Positions 1-8,420 of a stretch of DNA of 64,000 nt are shown piece after piece (positions within the stretch are counted from its first letter, which is position 1; each line of letters begins with the position of its first letter). The notes under the pieces were generated by a model that saw only the letters and a list, made by a program, of their open reading frames with translations, had not been told where the DNA came from and made no database searches. The stretch covers positions 1 through 64,000 of the forward strand of contig JAHDGM010000007.1 of assembly GCA_020627655.1 (NCBI GenBank), given 5' to 3'. The translations under genes were made by a program, and so were the position numbers. The DNA comes from Hellea sp. GTDB lineage: Bacteria > Pseudomonadota > Alphaproteobacteria > Caulobacterales > Maricaulaceae.

Positions 1-355
1 AATCTCTCTCAAAAGTTTAAAGCAAAAACACTCTGCTAACGTCCGCAATGGGGATGTTTTTGATGTCCCTATTCCGATACATTATCCTTGCAACGCTCAG
101 AAACTCTAAAATTCGTGTAACTTTTTGCGTACAAACTGTGTAATTTTTTCGGGTTTTGAGGTGTGTTAAGTAATTGAAATAATTATTTTTATTTTTTCGT
201 CTTGACGCATCTCGGCCGCACCACTTATATTTTTAAGTTATTGTTTTTCGACTGCCTTTGGGCTGGTACTGTTTTTCCTAAATACTGAATGTATTTATCT
301 CGGTGCTTTATCATCGCCTCTTGTCTTTACGCCCTACAAGCCGCACATAGCCTGT
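1..355. other. Intergenic region upstream of lipB
   Basis: No protein-like reading frame or RNA gene was seen here. The stretch is AT-rich and carries one credible promoter on the + strand (listed separately). The leader between that promoter and the lipB ATG is about 120 bases, and no obvious Shine-Dalgarno sequence precedes the ATG. Confidence 0.5.
202..231 (+). promoter_or_regulatory. Candidate sigma-70-type promoter for lipB
   Basis: TTGACG at 202-207 and TATATT at 226-231 are separated by 18 bases, close to the sigma-70 consensus. Transcription would begin near 238 and run into lipB. This is a pattern match only. Confidence 0.4.
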
Positions 356-1030
356 ATGAGTACAAACTCTAAAATATATCATGACACCCCCGTTGAGTGG
401 CGAGTCTCGGCTGGTTTTGTGGATTACCCTATGGCTGTTGCCCAGATGGAGAGCCGCGCGCGAGCCATTGCCACTGGCGATGCGGGTGAGATGATATGGC
501 TTTTAGAGCATCCGCCGCTTTATAGCGCCGGGACGAGCGCGGATATTTCTGATCTGGTTGATCCTGACCGATTTGATGTGTTTGAGAGTGGCCGGGGCGG
601 ACAATATACTTATCACGGACCGGGGCAGCGCGTAGCCTATGTTATGCTGGACCTTCGCAAGCGCGGGCGAGACGTATCCGCCTTTGTCCGTCAATTAGAA
701 CAATGGATTATGGATACACTGGCCGAGTTTGATATTAGCGCCGAACGCCGCTGTGGCCGCGTCGGTGTTTGGGTTGCCCATGAAAATGGCCGGGAAGATA
801 AGATCGCCGCTATTGGCATAAGGCTCAAGAAATGGGTTAGTTTTCACGGCATATCGATTAATGTATCGCCTGACCTTTCTCATTTTGACGGGATTGTACC
901 GTGCGGGATTACCGAGCACGGCGTGACGAGTTTGGCCGCTTTGGGTCAGAATATAAAAATGGCGCAGCTTGACCACAAGCTCTGCCGGAATTTCGAAAAA
1001 TTATTCGGCCCGGTTAAATCTACAGATTAG
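356..1030 (+). CDS. lipB: Octanoyltransferase LipB
   Basis: LipB transfers the octanoyl group from octanoyl-ACP to lipoyl domains, the first step of protein lipoylation in the cytoplasm. The 224-residue protein has the family signature [11 protein letters not shown] at residues 81-91. The expected catalytic pair is visible: Lys149 in DKIAAIGIR and Cys183 in VPCGI. Length is normal for the family. The ATG at 356 gives a full-length N-terminus. It is transcribed alone, and its 3' end overlaps the convergent DUF805 gene by 11 bases. Identification rests on the motifs and is firm. Confidence 0.95.
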   Translation: MSTNSKIYHDTPVEWRVSAGFVDYPMAVAQMESRARAIATGDAGEMIWLLEHPPLYSAGTSADISDLVDPDRFDVFESGRGGQYTYHGPGQRVAYVMLDLRKRGRDVSAFVRQLEQWIMDTLAEFDISAERRCGRVGVWVAHENGREDKIAAIGIRLKKWVSFHGISINVSPDLSHFDGIVPCGITEHGVTSLAALGQNIKMAQLDHKLCRNFEKLFGPVKSTD

Positions 1031-1508
1031 AAGCGTTATCACTCAGGCGGTTGTTGAGGGTGAATGCTATCAAGGCACCTACCACGAAAAAAGAAACCGC
1101 ATATGGCACGACCATGGCTTTTGTAATCACCTCATAAGCCCCTAGTAAAACCGGCATATCGGGATCGATAGGGTCTTGGGCCTGAACGGTTTCAACGGCT
1201 TCTAACAGTTCCGGGCCGGTCATGATTCCTAACAGGATATTTGCCAGAAGCCAGGATCCGATCATAAAGCCGAGTAATATTGGCAGAAACATCCAGCCAG
1301 TCATGCCTGCCGCGCGCAACCGTTTTATGAAAAGGCAGGCCCAACAATAAATGCTGGCCATCCCTAACAAAGCGACTGTGAAGCCAATACCGAGTCCCGC
1401 ATGCCAGGCGGGCCATAGAAAGAAATTGATGGCCAGTAAAATTGCGGCGCAGCGTTTAAAGTCTGATCTGGAAATATATCCCGAAGGTGAAAAGAACAGT
1501 GAACTCAT
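1020..1508 (-). CDS. DUF805 family membrane protein (paralogue 1)
   Basis: A 162-residue hydrophobic protein. It begins with the DUF805 hallmark: a short N-terminal stretch like '[14 protein letters not shown]', then transmembrane helices, then a loop like '[12 protein letters not shown]', corresponding to the family's R-L-H-D-x-G-x-S-G-W motif. About four membrane segments are expected. The family lies in the inner membrane and its biochemical role is unknown. It is the last of three related minus-strand genes (1604-2131 and 2197-2685 are upstream), so the cluster arose by tandem duplication and divergence. The usual His-Asp of the loop motif is replaced here by Arg-Ala, so this copy is the most diverged at that site. 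Confidence 0.8.
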   Translation of the reverse strand: MSSLFFSPSGYISRSDFKRCAAILLAINFFLWPAWHAGLGIGFTVALLGMASIYCWACLFIKRLRAAGMTGWMFLPILLGFMIGSWLLANILLGIMTGPELLEAVETVQAQDPIDPDMPVLLGAYEVITKAMVVPYAVSFFVVGALIAFTLNNRLSDNASNL

Positions 1509-1603
1509 ACAGCTTCATAGAGGATGTGGACGCCAAATAAAATAGCGCAGGCCATATGACCTGCGCTTAAAATTCAACCTAAAGCCCGAAGGCGTGTGGC
1601 GGC

Positions 1604-2131
1604 CTAGTGAACAGGACCATACTGGTTGTCATTTGGCTCCTGCTTGATCATCGAGTTGAACAAGAATGCAATCGCCAAGCTTAGGACGGCTGTGGAAATA
1701 GCATTTGGAATGGCCAGTTTCTTTGCGAGTCCTTCACTGGCGCCCATCATTGAAGACATCATAGCGCCGAAATCACCTGAAGCAGCTGCCTCTTCAGCGG
1801 CTTCATTCATTGCGGCAGCTGTTTCAGGATCCATGCCTGACATACCCATAGTCGAAACTAACATACCCACAATCATGCTTAAAATGACAAATGCGATGAT
1901 GGGCAATAGGCTCATCCAGCCGGATTTTCCGCTATCATGGTAACGTTTGATCCAAAGCACAATCCAGCACCAAAGCATAACGAGACCAATAATACTGCCG
2001 ATCATGGATAGCTGATAGCTAACCAATGGCAATAATGCTAAAATAAAGGCTATGCCGATAAGAACATATGCCCCGCGCATAAACTCGCTGGAATTAATCC
2101 GCCCATTTGGCGAAAATAAAAGATTCATCAT
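1604..2131 (-). CDS. DUF805 family membrane protein (paralogue 2)
   Basis: This copy carries the cleanest DUF805 motifs: 'LLFSPNGRINSSEF' near the N-terminus and 'IKRYHDSGKSGW' after the second helix. A Met/Ala/Glu-rich loop sits in the middle, then a final membrane helix and a polar tail. I place the start at the ATG at 2131 because GAGGGAG lies about 8 bases upstream; the TTG six codons earlier has no comparable site. Function is unknown. As the middle of three adjacent paralogues, it probably shares a transcript with them. Confidence 0.85.
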   Translation of the reverse strand: MMNLLFSPNGRINSSEFMRGAYVLIGIAFILALLPLVSYQLSMIGSIIGLVMLWCWIVLWIKRYHDSGKSGWMSLLPIIAFVILSMIVGMLVSTMGMSGMDPETAAAMNEAAEEAAASGDFGAMMSSMMGASEGLAKKLAIPNAISTAVLSLAIAFLFNSMIKQEPNDNQYGPVH

Positions 2132-2196
2132 GGTAATTTTCTCCCTCAAAATATGTGCGACAGTTTGGCAGGATCAATAATTAAATCAAGTCCTTT

Positions 2197-2685
2197 TCAG
2201 TCCGTACCGTTTTTACTTTGAGCGAGGCCTAACCATAAGGTTAGCGCCACTGGTACAAGGAGCATTGCGGGCCGAATAAGATGCATATTAGCCGCTTGGC
2301 GGGCCTGATAGGTCTCTATGATGATTTGTTGTTGCTGGGGATCGATGTCTTCTTTGCGGTCATATTGAGCAAACTCGCTGAAATATTCCGCTCCGCCAAA
2401 GGTCAGCATAAGAGCGATAATCATAAGAAATTGTAAGGCAATTGCCCCGGTAAATACCCAGCGGGAACGGCCCATATCGGTGAGTCTTTTACCATAAACG
2501 CAATAGATCATATAAATAATCAGGGGCAGGCCGATAATACTTATCCAAAAGCTCATCATGTTTACAGGACCAAGGGTTCGTAAAAGCTGGTTAAAGGCGC
2601 TTACAAATAGGGCAAGACTGACAAAACCTAGCCAGAATGTCTGGCGGTTGATAGCTCCTTTGGTTTTTAAAAATAACGCGTGCAT
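2197..2685 (-). CDS. DUF805 family membrane protein (paralogue 3)
   Basis: A 162-residue protein with an N-terminal 'LFLKTKGAINRQTFW' and a 'GKRLTDMGRSRW' loop, both recognisable DUF805 features, embedded in hydrophobic helices. It is the first gene of the three-gene cluster, just downstream of a strong terminator that ends the TerB-like gene, so its promoter should lie in the 2690-2750 interval. Function is unknown. Divergence between the three copies suggests an old duplication. Confidence 0.8.
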   Translation of the reverse strand: MHALFLKTKGAINRQTFWLGFVSLALFVSAFNQLLRTLGPVNMMSFWISIIGLPLIIYMIYCVYGKRLTDMGRSRWVFTGAIALQFLMIIALMLTFGGAEYFSEFAQYDRKEDIDPQQQQIIIETYQARQAANMHLIRPAMLLVPVALTLWLGLAQSKNGTD

Positions 2686-2692
2686 AACATCC

Positions 2693-2726
2693 CAAAATAA
2701 AAGGCGGTCTGTAAAGACCGCCTTTT
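2693..2726 (-). terminator. Rho-independent terminator after the TerB-like gene
   Basis: A perfect 10-bp stem (AAGGCGGTCT/AGACCGCCTT, 2701-2710 and 2715-2724) with loop GTAA. On the minus strand it is followed by a T-rich run. It sits 25 bases beyond the stop of the TerB-like gene. Confidence 0.85.
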
Positions 2727-2750
2727 AGAATTTCAATGATAGAGTTTAAA

Positions 2751-3722
2751 TCACGCCGCTTTAATCAGTGTGTTCAAAGATTCGTGAATATCAGGACACT
2801 CTTCTCTGATGAACCGTAAAAGCGCCTGCTCATTGGGGCTGATCTTACCGTCACGGTTAAGATGATCAATTAGCCATTTAGCTTCTATCATATCAACGGA
2901 TTCGGCGCGTAACATGGCACCTTCATCTACAAACATAGACTCTTTTACATCATCATCTTTAAAGCAAATTCTATACAGAGCTATAGGGTTCCACCACTGA
3001 ATTTTTTTCACTTCTTTTACATATTTGTCCCATTTGAATCCCTGAGTAGAGTGCAAATATTCGTGCGCCCGTTGGTAATCGGCGCGAGCAATCGGCATGG
3101 GCGCCCCCTGAGTCATAACGTGATTGGCGATAGCGCCGACAAATAATTTTTGCCAGCTTCCATGATTATCCTGCTCAGCAGTTGCTTCATCCAGTTCAAA
3201 CAAAAAGGCGGCTTCTTTACGGGAAACACCCAATCCGCTATGGCCGCCGCTGGCATAAAGAATGCGCTTGATCAGGTTTACGTGGTCTTCCGTAACGGAG
3301 AACCTCCCAGCTTTTGAACAGTTCACAATCTTCGCCCGGATTTTGTTCAGAGCATAAATTTCAAGAGCTTCAGGGCTGTCTTCGGCAAGGCGCAGAACAT
3401 TTAGTAATAATTCTTCTTCTGTTTGTTCTGACATGCGATCATCCGCATCAATTCTCTCCATTAGCCAGGTCGCGTGGATCGGGTCCACATAGCCGATGGG
3501 CAGAGTCTGCCTGATCAGAAAATCTGTAATGGCGCTGACGAAAAAGTCATTCCATCCTTCGGGCAGGTCAGAGATTTGCGTATCAACGGCGAATATCATA
3601 TCCGCTTCGGCTATCCCGATATGGCCGTCCTGGAAGATTTTCTTCCGCAGTTGTAAAAACTCATTCTTATCCAGCCGACTATCAGCCAGAATATTTGTTA
3701 ACATGGTCCTTGTAGATGCCAT
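2751..3722 (-). CDS. Protein with repeated TerB-like helical units
   Basis: A 323-residue soluble protein with no signal peptide. Several segments share a pattern of acidic/Gly loop, I/L, S/T, then E-x-x-x-L helix: ADSRLDKNEF near the start, DADDRMSEQTEEEL, a third at GRFSVTEDH, and RDGKISPNEQALL near the end. This resembles tandem TerB-type (tellurite-resistance-associated) metal-binding helical units. A separate single-domain TerB-like protein occurs at 11276-11680. The start was set at ATG 3722 because AGAGGG lies just upstream; a TTG 14 codons earlier is open but less convincing. The function is not known, and the TerB assignment is by pattern only. Confidence 0.6.
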   Translation of the reverse strand: MASTRTMLTNILADSRLDKNEFLQLRKKIFQDGHIGIAEADMIFAVDTQISDLPEGWNDFFVSAITDFLIRQTLPIGYVDPIHATWLMERIDADDRMSEQTEEELLLNVLRLAEDSPEALEIYALNKIRAKIVNCSKAGRFSVTEDHVNLIKRILYASGGHSGLGVSRKEAAFLFELDEATAEQDNHGSWQKLFVGAIANHVMTQGAPMPIARADYQRAHEYLHSTQGFKWDKYVKEVKKIQWWNPIALYRICFKDDDVKESMFVDEGAMLRAESVDMIEAKWLIDHLNRDGKISPNEQALLRFIREECPDIHESLNTLIKAA

Positions 3723-3782
3723 TTCAGCCCTCTTACCCTCACTTATATGGGCATGAAGTACCAAAATAAGGTTACAAAAGCG

Positions 3783-4193
3783 CTAATCACTTGCTTTCGT
3801 AATGACGTCTGATCCAGCTTCTAACGTGCGGTGAACCGGGCATTTATTGGCAATTTCTAGCATTCTGGCGCGTTGAGCCTCATCCAGGTCACCCTCAATG
3901 GAGATAATGCGCGTGAAAACATCCCGCTTAATGCCGTCACCATGAATTTCTTTGGCATGAGTAACATCGACCGATATTTTTCCTGCAGGCCATTTTTTAC
4001 GATCAGCATACATGCGGAGGGTGATGGATGTGCAGGCTCCAAGAGCCGCGCATAAATATTCATAAGGGGTTGGCCCAAGATCAGCGCTTCCCAGATCTAC
4101 GGGTTCATCAGCCAGTAAGAGATGCCGGGATGAACGGACTTCATTGGTATATTTGCCGCCGGGGCGTTCGGATACGGTAATGGTTTCATGCAT
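3783..4193 (-). CDS. OsmC family peroxiredoxin-like protein
   Basis: A 136-residue OsmC-fold protein. The two family cysteines are present: Cys54 in LGACTSITLRMYADRK and Cys118 in ANKCPVHRTLE. These are the catalytic pair that reduces organic hydroperoxides in OsmC/Ohr enzymes. Sequence around Cys54 resembles the YhfA-like/OsmC branch more than Ohr. The ATG directly follows the stop of the ATP12 gene (TGA-ATG), so it is probably translated from the same message as crcB, the pseudouridine synthase and atp12. Substrate cannot be inferred. Confidence 0.85.
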   Translation of the reverse strand: MHETITVSERPGGKYTNEVRSSRHLLLADEPVDLGSADLGPTPYEYLCAALGACTSITLRMYADRKKWPAGKISVDVTHAKEIHGDGIKRDVFTRIISIEGDLDEAQRARMLEIANKCPVHRTLEAGSDVITKASD

Positions 4194-4886
4194 TCAGGCC
4201 TCCAATAATTGACACAGAGATATAATCTCGGCTTCTAATGTTTTAGCAATTTCGGCGGCCTCTTCATCTTGGCCCCATTGCTCAATCTGATAAAGATTAT
4301 CAAGCCGAGAGAGCGCAAAGGCTTCTGTGCCGCTAAGCCGTTTTTTCATGACCGCCAATCCCAAAATAGATGATCCGAAAACCGCAATCAAATGAACAAA
4401 AAGTGTTAGGAATAAGTCATTTTGTGAACGGGCATAGTCTTCAATTACGGACAGGGATTTTTCGTCCTGATGAATGGCGATAATCGTGTCAGTTGTTTTA
4501 AGGTCTATGCCTTGTTTTGCAGCCCAGTCTAATATGGGATCCCATAGTTCAGCTTGACGCTCCTTAAGCTTGGCGGGTTCGCTGGCGCGGTAACATAATA
4601 GATCCGTCATAGCATATTGGCGGACTTCAAGGGCCAGTTTGTCACGATTAAGCGGAGTAAGCTCAATGGAGACATTGACCAGCCGCGTAACAGGCATGGT
4701 TTCAGGGCGAATTTGATCAGTCTGGGCGTCCCATTCTGTCGCGATGAGTTTGGCAGCGTTAGGGGATTTGACAATCAAATTCAGTTTACCCGGGGTTTTA
4801 AGCGCGCGCCCATCCAGCAAGACGCCATAGCCGTTTTTAACAGGGCCCGTGGAAACTGTTTCATAAAACCGTTTGGCGATTTTCAT
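4194..4886 (-). CDS. ATP12 family F1-ATPase assembly chaperone
   Basis: A 230-residue homologue of mitochondrial Atp12, the chaperone that holds the F1 alpha subunit before hexamer assembly. Alphaproteobacteria are the bacterial lineage known for it. Support comes from the N-terminal 'KRFYETVS' and 'GYGVLLDGRALKTPGK', the central 'ATEWDAQ', and the C-terminal 'LDNLYQIEQWGQDEEA', which matches the family's conserved Asp/Glu-containing signature. Its start overlaps the upstream pseudouridine synthase stop as ATGA, indicating translational coupling. Cytoplasmic. Confidence 0.92.
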   Translation of the reverse strand: MKIAKRFYETVSTGPVKNGYGVLLDGRALKTPGKLNLIVKSPNAAKLIATEWDAQTDQIRPETMPVTRLVNVSIELTPLNRDKLALEVRQYAMTDLLCYRASEPAKLKERQAELWDPILDWAAKQGIDLKTTDTIIAIHQDEKSLSVIEDYARSQNDLFLTLFVHLIAVFGSSILGLAVMKKRLSGTEAFALSRLDNLYQIEQWGQDEEAAEIAKTLEAEIISLCQLLEA

Positions 4887-5869
4887 TTAAGGTCTTCCCA
4901 GTCATCAATAGGAGCGTTCTGCTCAAACCCTAATTGTTCAAAAGCCGCCATCATATGAGGGGGTAAAGGGGCTTCAAAACTGATGTCCCCATTAGGTCCG
5001 GGGAGTGTCAGCTTTCGCGCATGAAGGTGGAGTTTGTTTTCCAGACCACCGGGTAGGGGCCGGTCGGTCATATATTTCGGATCTCCGGCAATAGGCGCGC
5101 CCAAAAGCTGCATGTGAAGCCTTAATTGATGGGTACGTCCGGTTAAGGGCTGCATGGCGACAAAGGCGGCTTTAACCCCAGCGGTTTGAACAGATTGATA
5201 AAGAGTTTTAGCGTGTTTGGCTCCATCTTCACCGTGACGGACTGCAACCATAATTTCTTTACCCATATGTTTATTGCCGAAGCGATTATCGAGCCGCCCC
5301 TTAGCCATATAGCCTTTTATTTCGCCGGCTTTAGGATGGGGAACGCCATTGGTAACGCCCCAATAAACTTTCTCAGCCCTGCGGCTTTGAAAAGCCCGCC
5401 CGGCCCAGGCTGCAGATTTGGCATTTCTGGCAATTAAAAGTACGCCGGAAGTGTCCCGGTCGAGCCGGTGTACGAGACGGCAGCCTTTACCAAGCGCCGG
5501 AAGCATGCCGTCAATATGTCTGGCGGTTTTTGTGCCGCCCTGAACCGCGAGGCCAAACGGTTTGTTCAAGGCAATCAGCTCGTCATCTTCATAGATTACC
5601 AGATTACGCATAAACCGAATATCGGTCTGACTTGGTCCTTTTTTTACTTTGGTCTCTGTGGGTTCTGGTAAAGGCGGTATGCGAATATCATCACCCGCTT
5701 CAATCCGGTCGCTGCCTTTGGAGCGTTTGCCGTTAATACGCATCTGTCCGGTTCGCAGGAGTTTCTCGATCCGGCCATGGGGGATGTGAGGAAAGCGGCG
5801 CTTGAACCAGCGGTCAAGTCGCTGACCTTCATCTTCCGAGGCGATAGTTATGATTTGTACGCGGGACAT
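4883..5869 (-). CDS. RluA/RluC family pseudouridine synthase
   Basis: A 328-residue enzyme converting uridine to pseudouridine in rRNA. An N-terminal S4 RNA-binding domain (about residues 15-75, 'RLDRWFKRRFP...LLRTGQMRINGKR') precedes the catalytic domain. The catalytic block is 'CRLVHRLDRDTSGVLLIARN', with HRLDRDTSG the family signature and its second Asp the nucleophile, plus 'GRTHQLRLHMQ'. RluC-like specificity is likely but not provable here. The ATG at 5869 overlaps the crcB stop as TAATG, with AAAGGTG upstream; this was preferred over an in-frame ATG nine codons earlier inside crcB. Confidence 0.92.
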   Translation of the reverse strand: MSRVQIITIASEDEGQRLDRWFKRRFPHIPHGRIEKLLRTGQMRINGKRSKGSDRIEAGDDIRIPPLPEPTETKVKKGPSQTDIRFMRNLVIYEDDELIALNKPFGLAVQGGTKTARHIDGMLPALGKGCRLVHRLDRDTSGVLLIARNAKSAAWAGRAFQSRRAEKVYWGVTNGVPHPKAGEIKGYMAKGRLDNRFGNKHMGKEIMVAVRHGEDGAKHAKTLYQSVQTAGVKAAFVAMQPLTGRTHQLRLHMQLLGAPIAGDPKYMTDRPLPGGLENKLHLHARKLTLPGPNGDISFEAPLPPHMMAAFEQLGFEQNAPIDDWEDLK

Positions 5870-6249
5870 TAAGCGAACACCTTTCTGGATATCCAAAGTC
5901 CTATCATCAATGCCAATATGGCCAAAATCACTGAACCGGCTACGTAAGCTGCGAAAGCTGCATGGGCCTTCCTTTCAAACAAGGTGATAGCATCAAGTGA
6001 AAAGGCTGAGAATGTTGTAAATCCGCCCAGAATTCCAGTAGCAAGAAAAAGTCTTAAGCTTTGACCGTCATTGATCTTCATGCTCATCCATCCAATCAAC
6101 AGACCCATCAGCAGACTGCCAAGGATATTGACCGACATGGTGCCATAAGGAAAACCTGAACCCATAGTCCGCCCGATGGCTATATCCATCATATACCGAC
6201 TTGCTGCTCCGATACCGCCCCCAAGGGCTACATATAAAACACTATTCAT
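5869..6249 (-). CDS. crcB: Fluoride exporter CrcB/Fluc
   Basis: A 126-residue, four-helix membrane protein. Family signatures are present: GGGIGAASRY near the start, FPYGTMSVNILGS (the conserved Asn), and GILGGFTTFSAFS, the Phe-containing pore motif. CrcB/Fluc dimers are fluoride channels that expel F- from the cytoplasm. It heads a coupled block (crcB, pseudouridine synthase, atp12, osmC) with gene overlaps of 1-4 bases. No fluoride riboswitch-like structure was recognised upstream. The start region faces the divergent dioxygenase gene. Confidence 0.93.
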   Translation of the reverse strand: MNSVLYVALGGGIGAASRYMMDIAIGRTMGSGFPYGTMSVNILGSLLMGLLIGWMSMKINDGQSLRLFLATGILGGFTTFSAFSLDAITLFERKAHAAFAAYVAGSVILAILALMIGLWISRKVFA

Positions 6250-6349
6250 GAAGCGGGCTTTTACGGGCGTCGGTTATGAGGAGCAAGTAAATTGGCCAGA
6301 TAGTTTGCTAGGGCTGGTCATCGGCTCTGTTATATGCCACATTTTGCAT

Positions 6350-7231
6350 ATGAGCCAAGATGTAGAAGCTGTAAGCTACATATCCGAAGATTTGCTGACA
6401 CCTTTTTTGGGAGGTCGCAGCCTGAAGGATGTTTGGAACGAATATCAGGCACAGGGATTCGTCGTTTTTGAAAACATCATGCCAGCCCATGAAATCAGCC
6501 GGGTCAGAGACGCGCTGTTTCCCTATCTCACCAAGACGGGCCGCAATGATTTTGAAGGTTTTAAATCCAATCGCGTTTATGCCCTTTTAGCTAAAGCCCC
6601 GGATGTGTTTTCTGATATGATTACTCACCCTTTATCGCTTTATTTTGCTGAAAGAGAATTAGGGCGATCATGCTTATTGTCGGCACTTTTGGCCATAAAT
6701 CTTCACCCCGGCGAAACGGTGCAGCCCTGGCATTGTGATGATCAGCAGATCATGATTCCACGCCCCCGGCCTACATTTGGCGTTAGCACGTTCTGGACTA
6801 TTGATCCCATGACCGCAGAAAACGGCGCAACCGAAATCATCCCCGGTTCCCATTTATGGGCGGATGATGGCAATCTAAACTTTAAACGGGATGCAGAGCT
6901 GTTTGATCCCAAAGAACGGGGTTTGGATTATGATCCTGTGCCGCACCCGGACGCGGTAAAAGCTATAATGCCAGCAGGCTCTCTGATGATTTTAAAGTCA
7001 TCAGTGTTTCACAGAGGCGGGGCCAATAAGAGTGGTAATCCGCGCCTGATTATCACGCCGCAATATTGCACAGGCTGGTCGCGTCAACTTGAAAATATGG
7101 CGATCACTGTACCGCGGGAAAAAGTAGCTAAGCTACCCAAACGTGTGCGTGAATTAATCGGCTATAATATCCATGACTTTTTCATGGGCTATGTGGACGG
7201 CGTTCATCCTGACAAGGCGCTTGGGCTATAA
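6350..7231 (+). CDS. Phytanoyl-CoA dioxygenase (PhyH) family protein
   Basis: A 293-residue Fe(II)/2-oxoglutarate-dependent oxygenase-like protein. The iron-binding facial triad is visible: His128 and Asp130 in PWHCDDQ, and His221 in SSVFHRGGANKSGNPR, with Arg232 as the likely 2-oxoglutarate anchor. 'NGATEIIPGSH' is a further family motif. The substrate is unknown; members hydroxylate phytanoyl-CoA or diverse small molecules. The frame is open upstream to 6176, overlapping crcB in antisense. I chose ATG 6350 because the preceding 58 residues look unlike the family, but no strong ribosome site decides it. Nine bases beyond its stop lies the region leading to the MDR gene, so the two may be cotranscribed. 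Confidence 0.82.
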   Translation: MSQDVEAVSYISEDLLTPFLGGRSLKDVWNEYQAQGFVVFENIMPAHEISRVRDALFPYLTKTGRNDFEGFKSNRVYALLAKAPDVFSDMITHPLSLYFAERELGRSCLLSALLAINLHPGETVQPWHCDDQQIMIPRPRPTFGVSTFWTIDPMTAENGATEIIPGSHLWADDGNLNFKRDAELFDPKERGLDYDPVPHPDAVKAIMPAGSLMILKSSVFHRGGANKSGNPRLIITPQYCTGWSRQLENMAITVPREKVAKLPKRVRELIGYNIHDFFMGYVDGVHPDKALGL

Positions 7232-7266
7232 ATTAAAAATTGAATTATAAAAATATAAGGAAAATT

Positions 7267-8397
7267 ATGTCGTTACCAAAAACTTATCTTCAAATGATGT
7301 CCACTGTCACAAGCGGTGGGGAGCTGCGTATGGAGCTTGTCGAAAAAGACATGCCTACGCCCAAAGCAGATCAGGTCATTATTAAAGTAGAAGCCACACC
7401 GATTAATCCATCCGATCACGGAGTTATGTTTGGCTGGTCTAATATGGCGGCGGCGAAATCATCGGGCTCGGGTAAAGATACGGTTTTAACTGCGCCTGTT
7501 CCGCCTCAGGGTATGGCGATTATGAAAGGCCGGATCGATAAGCCTCAAGCCGTAGGTAATGAAGGGGCAGGGACTGTCGTTGCTGCAGGTGATAGTGATT
7601 ATGCCCAAAGCCTCATGGGTAAGACAGTGGCGGCTATGGGGGGCGGTATGTACGGAGAATACCGCGCGGTTAATGCCATGATGGTTCTGCCCCTAAAAGA
7701 TGAACATACAGCCAGAGACGGCGCGTCAAGTTTTGTCAATCCGCTCACGGCCTTATCCTTTTTGGAAACCATGCGGATGGAGGGCCATAAAGCCATTGTC
7801 CACACTGCAGCTGCTTCTAATCTTGGTCAGATGCTAAACCGGATTTGTCAGGCTGACGGGGTTGATCTGATCAATATTGTGCGCCGTCAGGAACAGGTAG
7901 ATATTCTCAAAGGCCTTGGCGCGAAATATATCGTCAATAGCAGTGATGATGATTTCATGAAAAACCTTATCGACGCCGTACATGAAACCGGCTCGACCCT
8001 TGGCTTTGACGCTACGGGTGGTGGTAAGCTGGCCTCAGATATTTTAACAGCCATGGAACAGGCAGCGGCCCGGACACCGGGTGCTTATTCGATTTACGGC
8101 TCTGTCGATCATAAGCAGGTTTATCTTTATGGCGGTCTGGATACATCACCTACTCTGCTTACTCGGGGTTATGGCATGGCATGGGGTGTTGGCGGATGGC
8201 TGCTTCCGAATTTCCTTGCCAAGGCGGGCATGGAAGTGGCGATCCGGCTTAGAACCCGTGTGGCCAATGAATTGACCACCACATTTGCCAGCCATTACAC
8301 AGATGAAATAACACTGTCTGAAGCGCTTAATGCGGATGTGGTAGCACGCTATAATGCCAAGAAAACAGGCGAGAAATTTTTGATTGTACCGGGCTAG
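7267..8397 (+). CDS. Zinc-independent MDR oxidoreductase (quinone reductase / enoyl reductase-like)
   Basis: A 376-residue medium-chain dehydrogenase/reductase. The N-terminal GroES-like domain carries 'VEATPINPSDHGVMFG' and 'VGNEGAGTVVAAGDS'. The nucleotide-binding domain has 'VHTAAASNLGQMLNRIC' and 'GFDATGGG'. No zinc-ligand cysteine cluster is visible, pointing to the NADPH:quinone reductase/enoyl-reductase branch. The start ATG at 7267 has AAGGA six bases upstream. It follows the PhyH-like gene by 35 bases. The substrate cannot be inferred. Confidence 0.85.
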   Translation: MSLPKTYLQMMSTVTSGGELRMELVEKDMPTPKADQVIIKVEATPINPSDHGVMFGWSNMAAAKSSGSGKDTVLTAPVPPQGMAIMKGRIDKPQAVGNEGAGTVVAAGDSDYAQSLMGKTVAAMGGGMYGEYRAVNAMMVLPLKDEHTARDGASSFVNPLTALSFLETMRMEGHKAIVHTAAASNLGQMLNRICQADGVDLINIVRRQEQVDILKGLGAKYIVNSSDDDFMKNLIDAVHETGSTLGFDATGGGKLASDILTAMEQAAARTPGAYSIYGSVDHKQVYLYGGLDTSPTLLTRGYGMAWGVGGWLLPNFLAKAGMEVAIRLRTRVANELTTTFASHYTDEITLSEALNADVVARYNAKKTGEKFLIVPG

Positions 8398-8420
8398 GTT
8401 AGGCAACTGTTCAGGCAGGA

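Noticed and set aside
6176-6349. N-terminal extension of the PhyH-like protein
   Set aside because: It is antisense to crcB and unlike the family; the ATG at 6350 gives a normal length.
5869-6349. Fluoride riboswitch near crcB
   Set aside because: No riboswitch-like structure could be recognised in the sequence preceding crcB, which overlaps the divergent gene.
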